The notes under the pieces are model-generated. The model was not told the origin of the DNA, made no database searches, and was given only the letters and a program-made list of their open reading frames with translations. The position numbers and the translations under genes are program-made. Shown here piece after piece: positions 8,361 to 15,452 of a stretch of 21,667 nucleotides of DNA. Origin of the DNA: an uncultured Opitutia bacterium (GTDB lineage Bacteria > Verrucomicrobiota > Verrucomicrobiia > Opitutales > UBA953); assembly GCA_903929325.1 (NCBI GenBank), contig CAIYUD010000194.1:1-21667 (forward strand). Direction: 5' to 3'. The first letter of the stretch is position 1. Each line of letters begins with the position of its first letter.

Positions 8361-9344
8361 TTAAGTACGGACCTCGCGGTTATCGCGGCGCGTGGCCGCA
8401 AGGAAGATATCTTCAAGCCCGGCTTGTTCTTCGGCAACTTCGCGCACGCGAAGTCCAGCGGAGACTAGCGAGCTTAGCAGTTGATCGCGTGCGGACGATT
8501 CTGGGGAAAGAACAACGCGGAACTCGCACCAGCCGTCCCCAATGATCCGGACTTCACGGCAGGTTGATTGAGCATCCATCGCGCGGGTTAAGCGTTCGAG
8601 TTCTGCGAGTGTGCAGGCAGCGACGACGCGATGCCCGAGTGAGGGCAAGAGGTCGCGGCGTAATTCATCGGTGCGGCCTTGAGCGACAATACGTCCTCGA
8701 TTTAAAATAACCACGCGATCGCAGACTTGTTCAACTTCTGCCAAGATGTGGCTCGAGATAAGCACAGCCATTTTGCCGCGGAGCGAGCGAAGTAAATCTC
8801 GGATGCCTAGGATTTGGTGCGGATCGAGTCCGATAGTGGGCTCATCGAGTAAGATAATTTTCGGTTGAGCCAGTAAAGCGTCCGCGATGCCGACACGCTG
8901 GCGAAACCCTTTTGAAAGGTGTGCGATCAGCATGCTGGCGCGTCCTTGCAGGTCGCAGTCATGCATGGATTGATCCACGCGCAACTCCACCTGATCTTCC
9001 TCTACTCCTTTGAGCCTCGCGCGCAGTTCTAAGTATTCACGGATGCGGAGATCTTCGGGCAGAGGATTGTTCTCCGGCATGTACGCCAAATGTTGTTTAG
9101 CTTTGGCGGGTTCAAGGGCGACAGACTCTCCCCAGATGGTAGCGCGACCGGAAGTTGCGAGCAGGCGTCCCGCAAGGATGCGAAGGGTGGTCGACTTACC
9201 GGCCCCATTTGGACCGAGAAAGCCGACAATCTCTCCCGGCGCTACCTTGAATGAAATATCCTCGATAGCCGTAAGCGCACCATAGCGCTTTGTCAGGCGG
9301 TTCGCCTCAAGCGCTAGGTCAGGTTGAGTAACATCGTCCGCCAT
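8361..9344 (-). CDS. ABC transporter ATP-binding protein (GldA-like)
   Basis: This is a 327-residue cytoplasmic ATPase that powers the adjacent permease. Motifs in order are Walker A GPNGAGKST (44-52), a MPE-type Q-loop (YMPENNPL, about 88-95), signature LSKGFRQRVGIADALL (143-158), Walker B IILLDE (163-168) with D-loop GLDP, and switch histidine H199 in ISSHIL. The YMPE form in place of a Q-loop glutamine is common in the NatA/GldA/CcmA group. After residue 215 there is an extra C-terminal domain of about 110 residues, as in GldA-like proteins. The start is ATG 9342-9344, seven bases after the TPR-like gene's stop. Confidence 0.93.
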   Translation of the reverse strand: MADDVTQPDLALEANRLTKRYGALTAIEDISFKVAPGEIVGFLGPNGAGKSTTLRILAGRLLATSGRATIWGESVALEPAKAKQHLAYMPENNPLPEDLRIREYLELRARLKGVEEDQVELRVDQSMHDCDLQGRASMLIAHLSKGFRQRVGIADALLAQPKIILLDEPTIGLDPHQILGIRDLLRSLRGKMAVLISSHILAEVEQVCDRVVILNRGRIVAQGRTDELRRDLLPSLGHRVVAACTLAELERLTRAMDAQSTCREVRIIGDGWCEFRVVLSPESSARDQLLSSLVSAGLRVREVAEEQAGLEDIFLAATRRDNREVRT

Positions 9345-9351
9345 GCCGTCT

Positions 9352-10062
9352 TCATTGACCCCGCGCTGCTGATGGTCGAAGCGAGGGTTCGGAGGAAATT
9401 AATGCACGTTGGTCTTCGCGCCAAGGATGATTGGGGCCGAGTTGACGGTCCATCTTGTCGAGCCAGTTACGTGCGGCTGTATAATCGGACTTCGCGAGTG
9501 CGCCGCGCGCAAGAGCCAGAAGCGCAGGTCCGCGAAGTGCGTCCGGCGCAGTTGTTGATTCGGCGACGCGGGTTAACCGGGCAACGGCATCCGGTGCGCT
9601 CATTTCTTGAGCTTGCAGGGCAGCATAGAGTCGCGCGCGCCAGCCGAGTGCTTGAACAGTTTTGTCGTTCGGGGCAGATTCCGCTGCCGTCGCAGCGACG
9701 TCATAAGCTGCTAACGAAGGTTTACCGGCTTCATGTAAACCGTCGGCGATTTCTAATAATGCGATAACGGAAAGCGTCTCGCCTGGATGGGCGGAAGCAA
9801 AGGCGGCTCGACCTGCATCATCTTTTAAGGATGCGTATTCTTCGCGAAGGGCTTCGCGTTGACTTTCTAGCCATGCATCGACGGCAAACCAGCAGACCAG
9901 GCCGATAAAGATGGCGATGGTTGAGCCAATGATACGTTCGCGGTTGCGCTCCCAAAAGAGCCAAAGGCGATCTTCGGAGTCGGCTTGAGCAAAATCCTCG
10001 TCGACGATGACTAAATTGCGGTCGTCGGCGGGAGTGGTCTTCTTGCGGCTTTCGTCGGACAT
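9352..10062 (-). CDS. Membrane-anchored TPR/YfgM-like protein
   Basis: The 236-residue protein starts MSDESRKKTTPADDRNLVIV. It has an acidic cytoplasmic stretch (to about residue 43), one membrane segment (about 45-62, IIGSTIAIFIGLVCWFAV) and an extracytoplasmic alpha-helical region with tetratricopeptide-like spacing (LLEIADGLHEAGKPSLAAYD; ALLALARGALAKSDYTAARN). This layout matches YfgM/BamD-accessory and TPR_21 proteins, which assist the Sec translocon periplasmically. That role is family knowledge and is not shown here. The start is the ATG at 10060-10062. A GTG at 10120-10122 would extend it 20 residues but has no support and lies in the divergent promoter gap. It is the first gene of the ABC/GldG operon, or simply upstream of it. 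Confidence 0.7.
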   Translation of the reverse strand: MSDESRKKTTPADDRNLVIVDEDFAQADSEDRLWLFWERNRERIIGSTIAIFIGLVCWFAVDAWLESQREALREEYASLKDDAGRAAFASAHPGETLSVIALLEIADGLHEAGKPSLAAYDVAATAAESAPNDKTVQALGWRARLYAALQAQEMSAPDAVARLTRVAESTTAPDALRGPALLALARGALAKSDYTAARNWLDKMDRQLGPNHPWREDQRALISSEPSLRPSAARGQ

Positions 10063-10166
10063 GGCGGTGATATACGCTTGGCAGACCACGGGCTGAGTCA
10101 ATCCCTCGCCACCCTCATCCACGCTTGTCTGGGGCGGCCTTTCGTCAAGTATTGGCGGTCAGGCCA
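10063..10166. other. Divergent intergenic region
   Basis: This 104-base gap separates the minus-strand TPR-like gene from the plus-strand phosphohexomutase, so it must hold outward promoters or be read through. I see TTGACT on the minus strand but no -10 box at the right distance, and no convincing palindrome. No sigma-70 promoter can be assigned with confidence. Confidence 0.4.
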
Positions 10167-12104
10167 ATGTCCATATCCACCGAACTCCTTAGCCGTATCG
10201 AAGCCTCGGGCAAAGTCTCCGAGGCCGCTTTGGTTAATTTACGTCTTTGGTTAGGGTCTGGAAGCCTCCCGGCATGGGCCGTCCGCGGGCTCGCCGAGCT
10301 GGCGGATGCCGCCGCCTGGGCAGAACTCGAAGACCGTTTTTATAAAGGCATTACTTTTGGAACAGGCGGTATGCGTGGACGTACTCAAGGTAAGGTCATT
10401 CCGCCGTCAGAACTTGGGAAAGTAAGTGCACTCGGAACGCCTGAGCACCCTGCGACAGGCTCTGCTTACCTTAACACCTTTAATATTTTGCGAGCGACCA
10501 AAGGGTTATTCCTTCATCTCGCCACAGATGAACGGCCTTCACCTCGATTGGTTATTGCGCATGACGTACGCCACTTCTCGCGAACTTTTGCAGAAGAGGC
10601 CGCGTCGGCGTGGATCCAGCTTGGCGGCGAAGCTTTTCTTTTTGAAGGACCGCGCTCTACGCCGCAGCTGAGCTTCACCGTCCGTTTTTTAAAAGCCGAC
10701 GCTGGCGTTGTGTTAACAGCGAGCCATAACCCGCCGCATGATAATGGATTTAAGTGCTGCTTGGCGACAGGCGGACAAGTGATGCCGCCGGATGACGCCG
10801 CCATTATTCAACGCGTCGAATCTTTAGGCATCGCAGATGTTATGGATCTTATTTCTGGTCGGCCGCACGTCGCCCAGGTTGTTTCGGCAGATGCAGAAGC
10901 AGCTTACCTGGATCAAATTACCTCGGGGATCCTTGATCAAGAAGTCATCGCCCGGCATACACCTAAAGTCGTCTACACTAATATTCACGGGACAGGCGAC
11001 GTGATGGTCATCCCTGCTTTAAGGCGTATCGGTATCGACCCAATCGTGGTTGATGAGCAGCGCGAACATGACCCTCGCTTCCCCACGGTTCGTTCGCCCA
11101 ATCCAGAAAATCCTGAAGCCTTCACCCTCGCCCTGAAATTAGCAGCTGAACACGGAGCCGACCTTGTCTTGGCGACAGATCCCGATGCCGATCGCGTTGG
11201 TGTCGCCGTACCGCTGCCTGAAGGAGGCTATCGCTTGCTCAATGGAAATGAAATCGCCGCATTACTAACAGAGTTCCGACTTTCATCACTCAAGGCTGCC
11301 GGAATTTTACCCCAAGAAGGCTCCATGGCGGCTGCGGTTGTGAAATCCATTGTTACGACACCATTGGTTGACGCTATTTGCGCACGCCACGGGGTTCGCT
11401 GCGTCGGCACCCTCACGGGCTTTAAATGGATTGCTGGAAAAGCGGAACGTTGGTCAGCGCGTTTAGCGGAACGGGCTGGGATTGAATCGACACTCCTTCC
11501 ATTACGCCGTCGCGCTGCGCTCGCCTTGAGACACTCAACACTCTTCTTGCTAGGGCTTGAAGAAAGTCATGGCTACCTCGCAGATGACGCAGTGCGGGAT
11601 AAAGATGCCAATGCGACAGTTTTAATCCTTTGTGAATTTGCGGCAACCTTACGCGCGCGCGGACGCACACTGCTCGACGCACTCGATGCCTTACATTTAA
11701 GTCACGGAGCTTACGCCGAAGATTTGCTCAATGTGACAATGGAAGGCGCCGCCGGGGCCACTTCCATCCAGCGCATTTTAAAATCATGGCGGGCAAAGCC
11801 ACCCGTATTGGTTGATGAATCCAAGGTCGTTAAGATAACCGACTTTGGCGCCGGCAAAGTAGACATACCCGATGAAGATGGTGAGGCGATACCCCGCGAA
11901 GACTTCCTAGTTGTTGATTTAGCCGATGGTCGCCGCGTGGCTGTACGCGCCTCTGGTACAGAGCCTAAAATTAAATTTTATAGTTACGCCCGAGCTGTTG
12001 CCGTTGATGGCGATGATCTTGCGAGTGCAAGGAAGCGGGCCCGTGCATCGGTGCTCGCCTTGAGGTCATGGCTTGAAGTAGATGCTAACGCGCGGGCTAA
12101 ATAA
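10167..12104 (+). CDS. Phosphoglucomutase/phosphomannomutase (alpha-D-phosphohexomutase)
   Basis: This enzyme interconverts hexose 1- and 6-phosphates, feeding glycogen, nucleotide-sugar and cell-wall precursors. Counting from the ATG at 10167 (645 residues), the four family sites are present. They are the phosphoserine loop TASHNPP with S186; the metal loop DPDADRVGV with D338, D340 and D342; the sugar loop EESHGY (465-470); and the phosphate loop RASGTEPKIKFY (594-605). It is of the PgcA/PMM type. Between FKWIAGK (419-425) and LEESHGY there is an unusually long, Arg/Leu-rich stretch (residues about 426-463) where relatives have a shorter segment. A TTG at 10125 could add 14 residues, but MSISTELLSRIE is a better start. 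The small lipoprotein gene begins 4 bases after its TAA. Confidence 0.93.
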   Translation: MSISTELLSRIEASGKVSEAALVNLRLWLGSGSLPAWAVRGLAELADAAAWAELEDRFYKGITFGTGGMRGRTQGKVIPPSELGKVSALGTPEHPATGSAYLNTFNILRATKGLFLHLATDERPSPRLVIAHDVRHFSRTFAEEAASAWIQLGGEAFLFEGPRSTPQLSFTVRFLKADAGVVLTASHNPPHDNGFKCCLATGGQVMPPDDAAIIQRVESLGIADVMDLISGRPHVAQVVSADAEAAYLDQITSGILDQEVIARHTPKVVYTNIHGTGDVMVIPALRRIGIDPIVVDEQREHDPRFPTVRSPNPENPEAFTLALKLAAEHGADLVLATDPDADRVGVAVPLPEGGYRLLNGNEIAALLTEFRLSSLKAAGILPQEGSMAAAVVKSIVTTPLVDAICARHGVRCVGTLTGFKWIAGKAERWSARLAERAGIESTLLPLRRRAALALRHSTLFLLGLEESHGYLADDAVRDKDANATVLILCEFAATLRARGRTLLDALDALHLSHGAYAEDLLNVTMEGAAGATSIQRILKSWRAKPPVLVDESKVVKITDFGAGKVDIPDEDGEAIPREDFLVVDLADGRRVAVRASGTEPKIKFYSYARAVAVDGDDLASARKRARASVLALRSWLEVDANARAK

Positions 12105-12108
12105 ATTT

Positions 12109-12324
12109 ATGCGTATATTGTTCCTCATGGTTTTACTCACAGGCTGCGCAACCGGGCCTGCAACGGATGCATCTTTCCGATCCGAAAAATCACCCATGGC
12201 TGCTGCCTTGGCAGGCGAAGCCGTGCCTGAAGGCGGATTAAAAGGAGTCAATGAGCGCAACGCCGAGCGTGCACGTACAGGGGATTGGCGTGCTGTGCGT
12301 CCCGCCGTCGGACCGACCGAGTAA
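12109..12324 (+). CDS. Small lipoprotein of unknown function
   Basis: The 71-residue product starts MRILFLMVLLTGCATGPATD. One basic residue, a hydrophobic core and the lipobox LLTGC make it a clear lipid-modified protein, with C13 as the likely lipidated residue. The mature part (about 58 residues) is charged and polar, without a recognisable domain. It contains 'GVNERNAERARTGDWRAV'. The ATG (12109) follows the phosphohexomutase stop by 4 bases, so translation is probably coupled. A longer in-frame start (MLTRGLNKF) overlaps the upstream gene and would weaken the signal peptide. It is convergent with aroB, whose stop is six bases away. Function unknown. Confidence 0.7.
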   Translation: MRILFLMVLLTGCATGPATDASFRSEKSPMAAALAGEAVPEGGLKGVNERNAERARTGDWRAVRPAVGPTE

Positions 12325-12330
12325 TCTCAA

Positions 12331-13425
12331 TTAAACTGCGCCGCAGGCTACGAGAGCCTTCCGTACGGAAGACTCTGGTACATTGTCTTGGGTCACGGCC
12401 GTGCCTAATTGATGCATAACAATAAAGCGCAAGGCGCCTGACCGCGTTTTTTTGTCGCGACGCATCGCAGCCAATAAGTCTTCCGCCATGAGTGGCTTAG
12501 TTAAGCGAACGGGGAGCGCATTGAGCGCAAGCACGTCATTTACTTTTTTAACCTGAGCTGCCGAAAGGAATCCAAGGTCTTCGGAGAGTGTCGCGGCCAT
12601 TGAAAGGCCGATGGCAATCGCTTCGCCATGTAAGTAGGTGCCGTAGCCGGCGACAGCCTCGATGGCATGTCCGAAGGTGTGACCTAGGTTAAGCAGCGCC
12701 CGCCCGTTACTCTCAGCTGTCTCGCGTTCATCTTTAGCCACAATGTTGGCCTTCATTTCCACGCAGCGTAAAATAATCGCAGCAAGTTCTGGGTGATTCC
12801 ATGTGAGCCGCCCAGCGTTCTCGAGTTTAGCGAGAAGTGCACTGTCGCCGAGGAGGCCGTATTTAATAATTTCAGCAACGCCTGCAGAAAATTCTCTCAC
12901 GGGCAGTCCTTGTAAGACTTGGGTATCCGCGAGAACGACTTGAGGTTGGTGGAAGGCCCCAGCGAGATTTTTCCCCTGTGGTAAATTAATGCCAGTCTTG
13001 CCACCTACAGAACTGTCGACCATCGCGAGCAACGTTGTCGGTATCTGAATAAAAGAAACGCCCCGCAGGTAAGATGCGGCAGCAAACCCAGCGAGATCGC
13101 CGACGACACCGCCGCCAAGCGCAATGACAGTGCCATCGCGCCCCATGTTAGCGGTAGCAAGTCCCTCCCAAATGCGCGCGAGCTCAGCGGAGGATTTAGC
13201 CGTTTCGCCATCGGCTTGAGTGATAATGACGGGCCCGTGTTCTGCCAAAGCTTTGACGAGAGTCGGCAGCGCTTTTTGCACGCCTGGGGAAGTCACCGTT
13301 ACGACCACCCGGCCCTTGGCTCGCTCCGCGGCGGCGCGCGTTACTGCTTCCTGGCTGACGCCGTTGCCGATGCGCACTTCGTAGGCGCGATCGCCAAGCG
13401 ACACCGTGTGGGCAATTGGACTCAT
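12331..13425 (-). CDS. aroB: 3-dehydroquinate synthase
   Basis: This is the second enzyme of the shikimate pathway. It converts 3-deoxy-D-arabino-heptulosonate 7-phosphate to 3-dehydroquinate using NAD and a divalent metal. From the ATG at 13423-13425 (364 residues), the signatures are GGGVVGDLAGFAAASYLRG (104-122), IPTTLLAMVDSSVGGKTGIN (128-147) and the metal ligands E185 in GVAEIIKYG, H249 in NLGHTFGHAIE and H266 in YLHGEA. Length is normal. A TTG at 13471-13473, directly after the ftsY stop, would add 16 residues without homology to the family N-terminus. The gene is downstream of ftsY on the same strand and ends six bases from the convergent lipoprotein gene. Confidence 0.96.
   Translation of the reverse strand: MSPIAHTVSLGDRAYEVRIGNGVSQEAVTRAAAERAKGRVVVTVTSPGVQKALPTLVKALAEHGPVIITQADGETAKSSAELARIWEGLATANMGRDGTVIALGGGVVGDLAGFAAASYLRGVSFIQIPTTLLAMVDSSVGGKTGINLPQGKNLAGAFHQPQVVLADTQVLQGLPVREFSAGVAEIIKYGLLGDSALLAKLENAGRLTWNHPELAAIILRCVEMKANIVAKDERETAESNGRALLNLGHTFGHAIEAVAGYGTYLHGEAIAIGLSMAATLSEDLGFLSAAQVKKVNDVLALNALPVRLTKPLMAEDLLAAMRRDKKTRSGALRFIVMHQLGTAVTQDNVPESSVRKALVACGAV
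12353..12376. other. Stem-loop in the 3' end of aroB near the convergent junction
   Basis: The inner arms CTTCC and GGAAG flank the tetraloop GTAC, and outer arms AGAG and CTCT extend the stem. On the minus-strand RNA the intervening pair is a U-G wobble, giving a ten-pair stem; on the plus strand it is a C-A mismatch. There is no following U tract in either direction. It may be a weak pause or a stabilising hairpin for the plus-strand transcript, which runs into aroB. It may also be chance in coding DNA. Confidence 0.25.
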
Positions 13426-13473
13426 GGTCTTTAGGCTTAGCCTTCTATGGTCCTCTCGGCAAGGCAGGAGCAA

Positions 13474-14379
13474 TTACGCTGATAAACCGACAAGCGCCCG
13501 AGCATAGGCCGTAGCATTGAAGGGCTGTAAATCTTCAACATTTTCGCCGACACCGATAAAGCGAACCGGAAGCCCTGTCGCACGTGCGATGCCAATGGCT
13601 GCGCCACCCTTACCCGCACCATCAAGCTTCGTGACAATGATCCCAGTTAGACCAATGGCTTGGTGGAAGCTGCGGGCTTGTTCGATGGAGTTTGCTCCGA
13701 GCGAACCATCTACAACCAACCAGCGTTCATGTGGCGCGTTCGTATGTGCTTTAGAGGAGACGCGGACAAGCTTTCGTAATTCTTCCAAGAGATACTCTTT
13801 GGTGTGCAGTCGACCAGCACTATCCAGTAAGACAGCAGCCATGCCGCGTGCCTTGCCGGCGGTGATCGCATCAAAAGCTACCGCCGCAGGATCAGCTCCA
13901 GGCTTACCGCCGACGAGTGGCACGCTTAGTTTTTCAGCCCAGGCTTCAAGTTGAGCGCCAGCTGCTGCGCGAAATGTATCACAGGCAGCCAGTAAAGTTG
14001 GGTGACCTTCGGCCTGAAGTTTATGAGCAAGTTTCGCCGCAGTTGTGGTTTTTCCTGCACCGTTTACACCCACTAGGACAATGACAAGTGGTTGGGCCGA
14101 CCAATCAGGATTCCACGGCGCGGTAGAAACATGCCGTGCGATGACGGCAGCAGCGACCTCAGCGGCGCCGCCTGCACGTAAATTAGGTTCACGTCGCCAA
14201 GCATCACGTACCGCTGTCATCACTTCGGCGGTTGTCTCTGGGCCTAGGTCGGCTGCGAGCAGACGTTCTTCAAGCTGCGCACCTGATGTGGCATCGAGTG
14301 GGCGCGTGAGTAGGGCGCTAATGGCGTCTGCGGTCTGCGAGAGACCTGAGCGTAGGCGTTGGAAAAAACCGCCAGCCAC
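13474..14379 (-). CDS. ftsY: Signal recognition particle receptor FtsY
   Basis: This GTPase docks SRP-ribosome complexes at the membrane. The 301-residue protein lacks the long acidic A domain and starts with an amphipathic membrane-targeting helix, GGFFQRLRSGLSQTADAI (3-20). This is followed by the N domain and the G domain. Motifs are the P-loop GVNGAGKTT (104-112), DTFRAAAGAQLEAW (134-147), LLDSAGRLHTKEYLLEELRK (184-203), TKLDGAGKGG (250-259) and IGVGENVEDLQPF (275-287). Three usually invariant residues differ. EQL is AQL, DTAGR is DSAGR, and the GQN of DxxxGQN is GAN. The start is GTG 14377-14379 with a strong ribosome site inside nusB; the gap to nusB is two bases. Confidence 0.96.
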   Translation of the reverse strand: MAGGFFQRLRSGLSQTADAISALLTRPLDATSGAQLEERLLAADLGPETTAEVMTAVRDAWRREPNLRAGGAAEVAAAVIARHVSTAPWNPDWSAQPLVIVLVGVNGAGKTTTAAKLAHKLQAEGHPTLLAACDTFRAAAGAQLEAWAEKLSVPLVGGKPGADPAAVAFDAITAGKARGMAAVLLDSAGRLHTKEYLLEELRKLVRVSSKAHTNAPHERWLVVDGSLGANSIEQARSFHQAIGLTGIIVTKLDGAGKGGAAIGIARATGLPVRFIGVGENVEDLQPFNATAYARALVGLSA

Positions 14380-14381
14380 GA

Positions 14382-14846
14382 TTAGTCCTCTGCCGCTTCG
14401 CGAAGCGGGCGACCAAGCCCTTCCTTCATTCGGTCGAGCACGCCATTCACAAAGCGGTGAGAGTCTTCCCCTGCGTACATCTTAGAGATTTCAATGGCTT
14501 CATTGATTGTCACGACGGGCGGAATGTCGCGACGGCGTAGCAGCTCGTGTACAGCTAATCTCAGAATGGCTAATTCTACTTTGGCGATACGTTCGATCGA
14601 CCAGTTTTCCGCATGGGCCGCAATCGCGCGGTCAATCTCTTCGAGCTGCGCAAGCACACCGTTAACCAATTCCTCAGTAAAAGCGTAATAATCGCGAGTG
14701 TGTTCTTGCATGAGCATGAAGTCATGTAATGCGACCACGACGTCTTGAGGCCGTTGCGATTCCCAGATGTAGAGAAACTGCATAGCAGCGACACGGTTAT
14801 CGTGCCGGCGATTCCGCTTAGGCTTCTCAGGTGTAGCGGGTTCCAT
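14382..14846 (-). CDS. nusB: Transcription antitermination factor NusB
   Basis: NusB binds boxA RNA with NusE (ribosomal protein S10) and prevents early termination in rRNA operons. The 154-residue protein shows the family pattern. An N-terminal basic stretch leads to RVAAMQFLYIWE, then DYYAFTEELVNGVLAQLEEID, IAKVELAILRLAVHELLRR and IPPVVTINEAIEISKMYAGE, and finally RFVNGVLDR. The last two motifs are the most diagnostic. Its ATG overlaps the ribH stop in a TAATG junction, so the two are translationally coupled. The ribH-nusB pairing is seen in many bacteria. Confidence 0.96.
   Translation of the reverse strand: MEPATPEKPKRNRRHDNRVAAMQFLYIWESQRPQDVVVALHDFMLMQEHTRDYYAFTEELVNGVLAQLEEIDRAIAAHAENWSIERIAKVELAILRLAVHELLRRRDIPPVVTINEAIEISKMYAGEDSHRFVNGVLDRMKEGLGRPLREAAED
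14386..14390 (-). promoter_or_regulatory. Ribosome binding site supporting the GTG start of ftsY
   Basis: On the minus strand this reads GAGGA, six bases before the GTG at 14377-14379. It lies within the last codons of nusB, so ftsY translation is coupled to nusB. Confidence 0.6.
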
Positions 14847-15385
14847 TAGTTCTGGGCAAAAGGGTCGCCGCCTTTTTTCTGGGCGCGTTCTTCGTTGTCA
14901 ATGTGTTCGAGGTGTTCGCCGAGTTCAACCCGGTGCACCGCCATTTCGAGGGCGGCACGAGCGAACTCGGGACCGCGGTCTAATAATCCGGTACAGCGCG
15001 CTTCCGCTTGGGCCCGGTCTAAAGTTACAATGATGCCGTTGATCATGGGGACTTCACTCCGCAGTGCAGAACTTTGCAAAGCGGAGGCGGTGGAAGTCGC
15101 GATAATTTCGTGGTGAGGGGTTTCGCCAGCAATGACGACACCAAGGCCAATAACGGCATCGTACTCACCTGTCATGGCGAGCATGTGTGCCGCATAGGGA
15201 ATTTCTGCTGAGCCGGGAACGTGCACGACTTTGATTTGCGACTGCGGGACACGGGCATCAAGCAAGGTGCGCTGAGCGCGTTGGAGCAAAGCCTCAACCA
15301 GGTCGCTGTTATAGCGTGCGGCCACAATGGCGAACCAGAGGTCGCTGCCATCAATGGCGGTCGGTTTGGGCTTATCCTTGCTCAT
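14846..15385 (-). CDS. ribH: 6,7-dimethyl-8-ribityllumazine synthase
   Basis: This is the penultimate enzyme of riboflavin synthesis. It condenses 5-amino-6-ribitylaminouracil with the butanone phosphate made by the RibB half of the neighbouring gene. The 179-residue protein has VAARYNSDLV (21-30), VHVPGSAEIP (54-63), GLGVVIAGETPHHEIIA (80-96) with catalytic H91, and EARCTGLLDRG (128-138) with the phosphate-binding Arg. Several family positions are replaced: FEIP is AEIP, FGVLT is NGIIVT and the usual GNKG is LDRG. The charged C-terminal tail is somewhat longer than normal. The start is ATG 15383-15385; there is no clear Shine-Dalgarno. It ends in an overlap with nusB. Confidence 0.92.
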   Translation of the reverse strand: MSKDKPKPTAIDGSDLWFAIVAARYNSDLVEALLQRAQRTLLDARVPQSQIKVVHVPGSAEIPYAAHMLAMTGEYDAVIGLGVVIAGETPHHEIIATSTASALQSSALRSEVPMINGIIVTLDRAQAEARCTGLLDRGPEFARAALEMAVHRVELGEHLEHIDNEERAQKKGGDPFAQN

Positions 15386-15452
15386 GTGTGAAGGGACGGT
15401 CGTTTAAACCAACAGGCGAGGACCCTTCCCGCAAGCCCGAATGGAGGCCTGC

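Noticed and set aside
10123..10166. TTG start of the phosphohexomutase at 10125
   Set aside because: It has no Shine-Dalgarno and would fill the divergent promoter gap; the ATG at 10167 gives a standard N-terminus.
13426..13473. TTG-start extension of AroB
   Set aside because: It adds 16 residues without family similarity; the ATG at 13423-13425 gives a standard AroB N-terminus.
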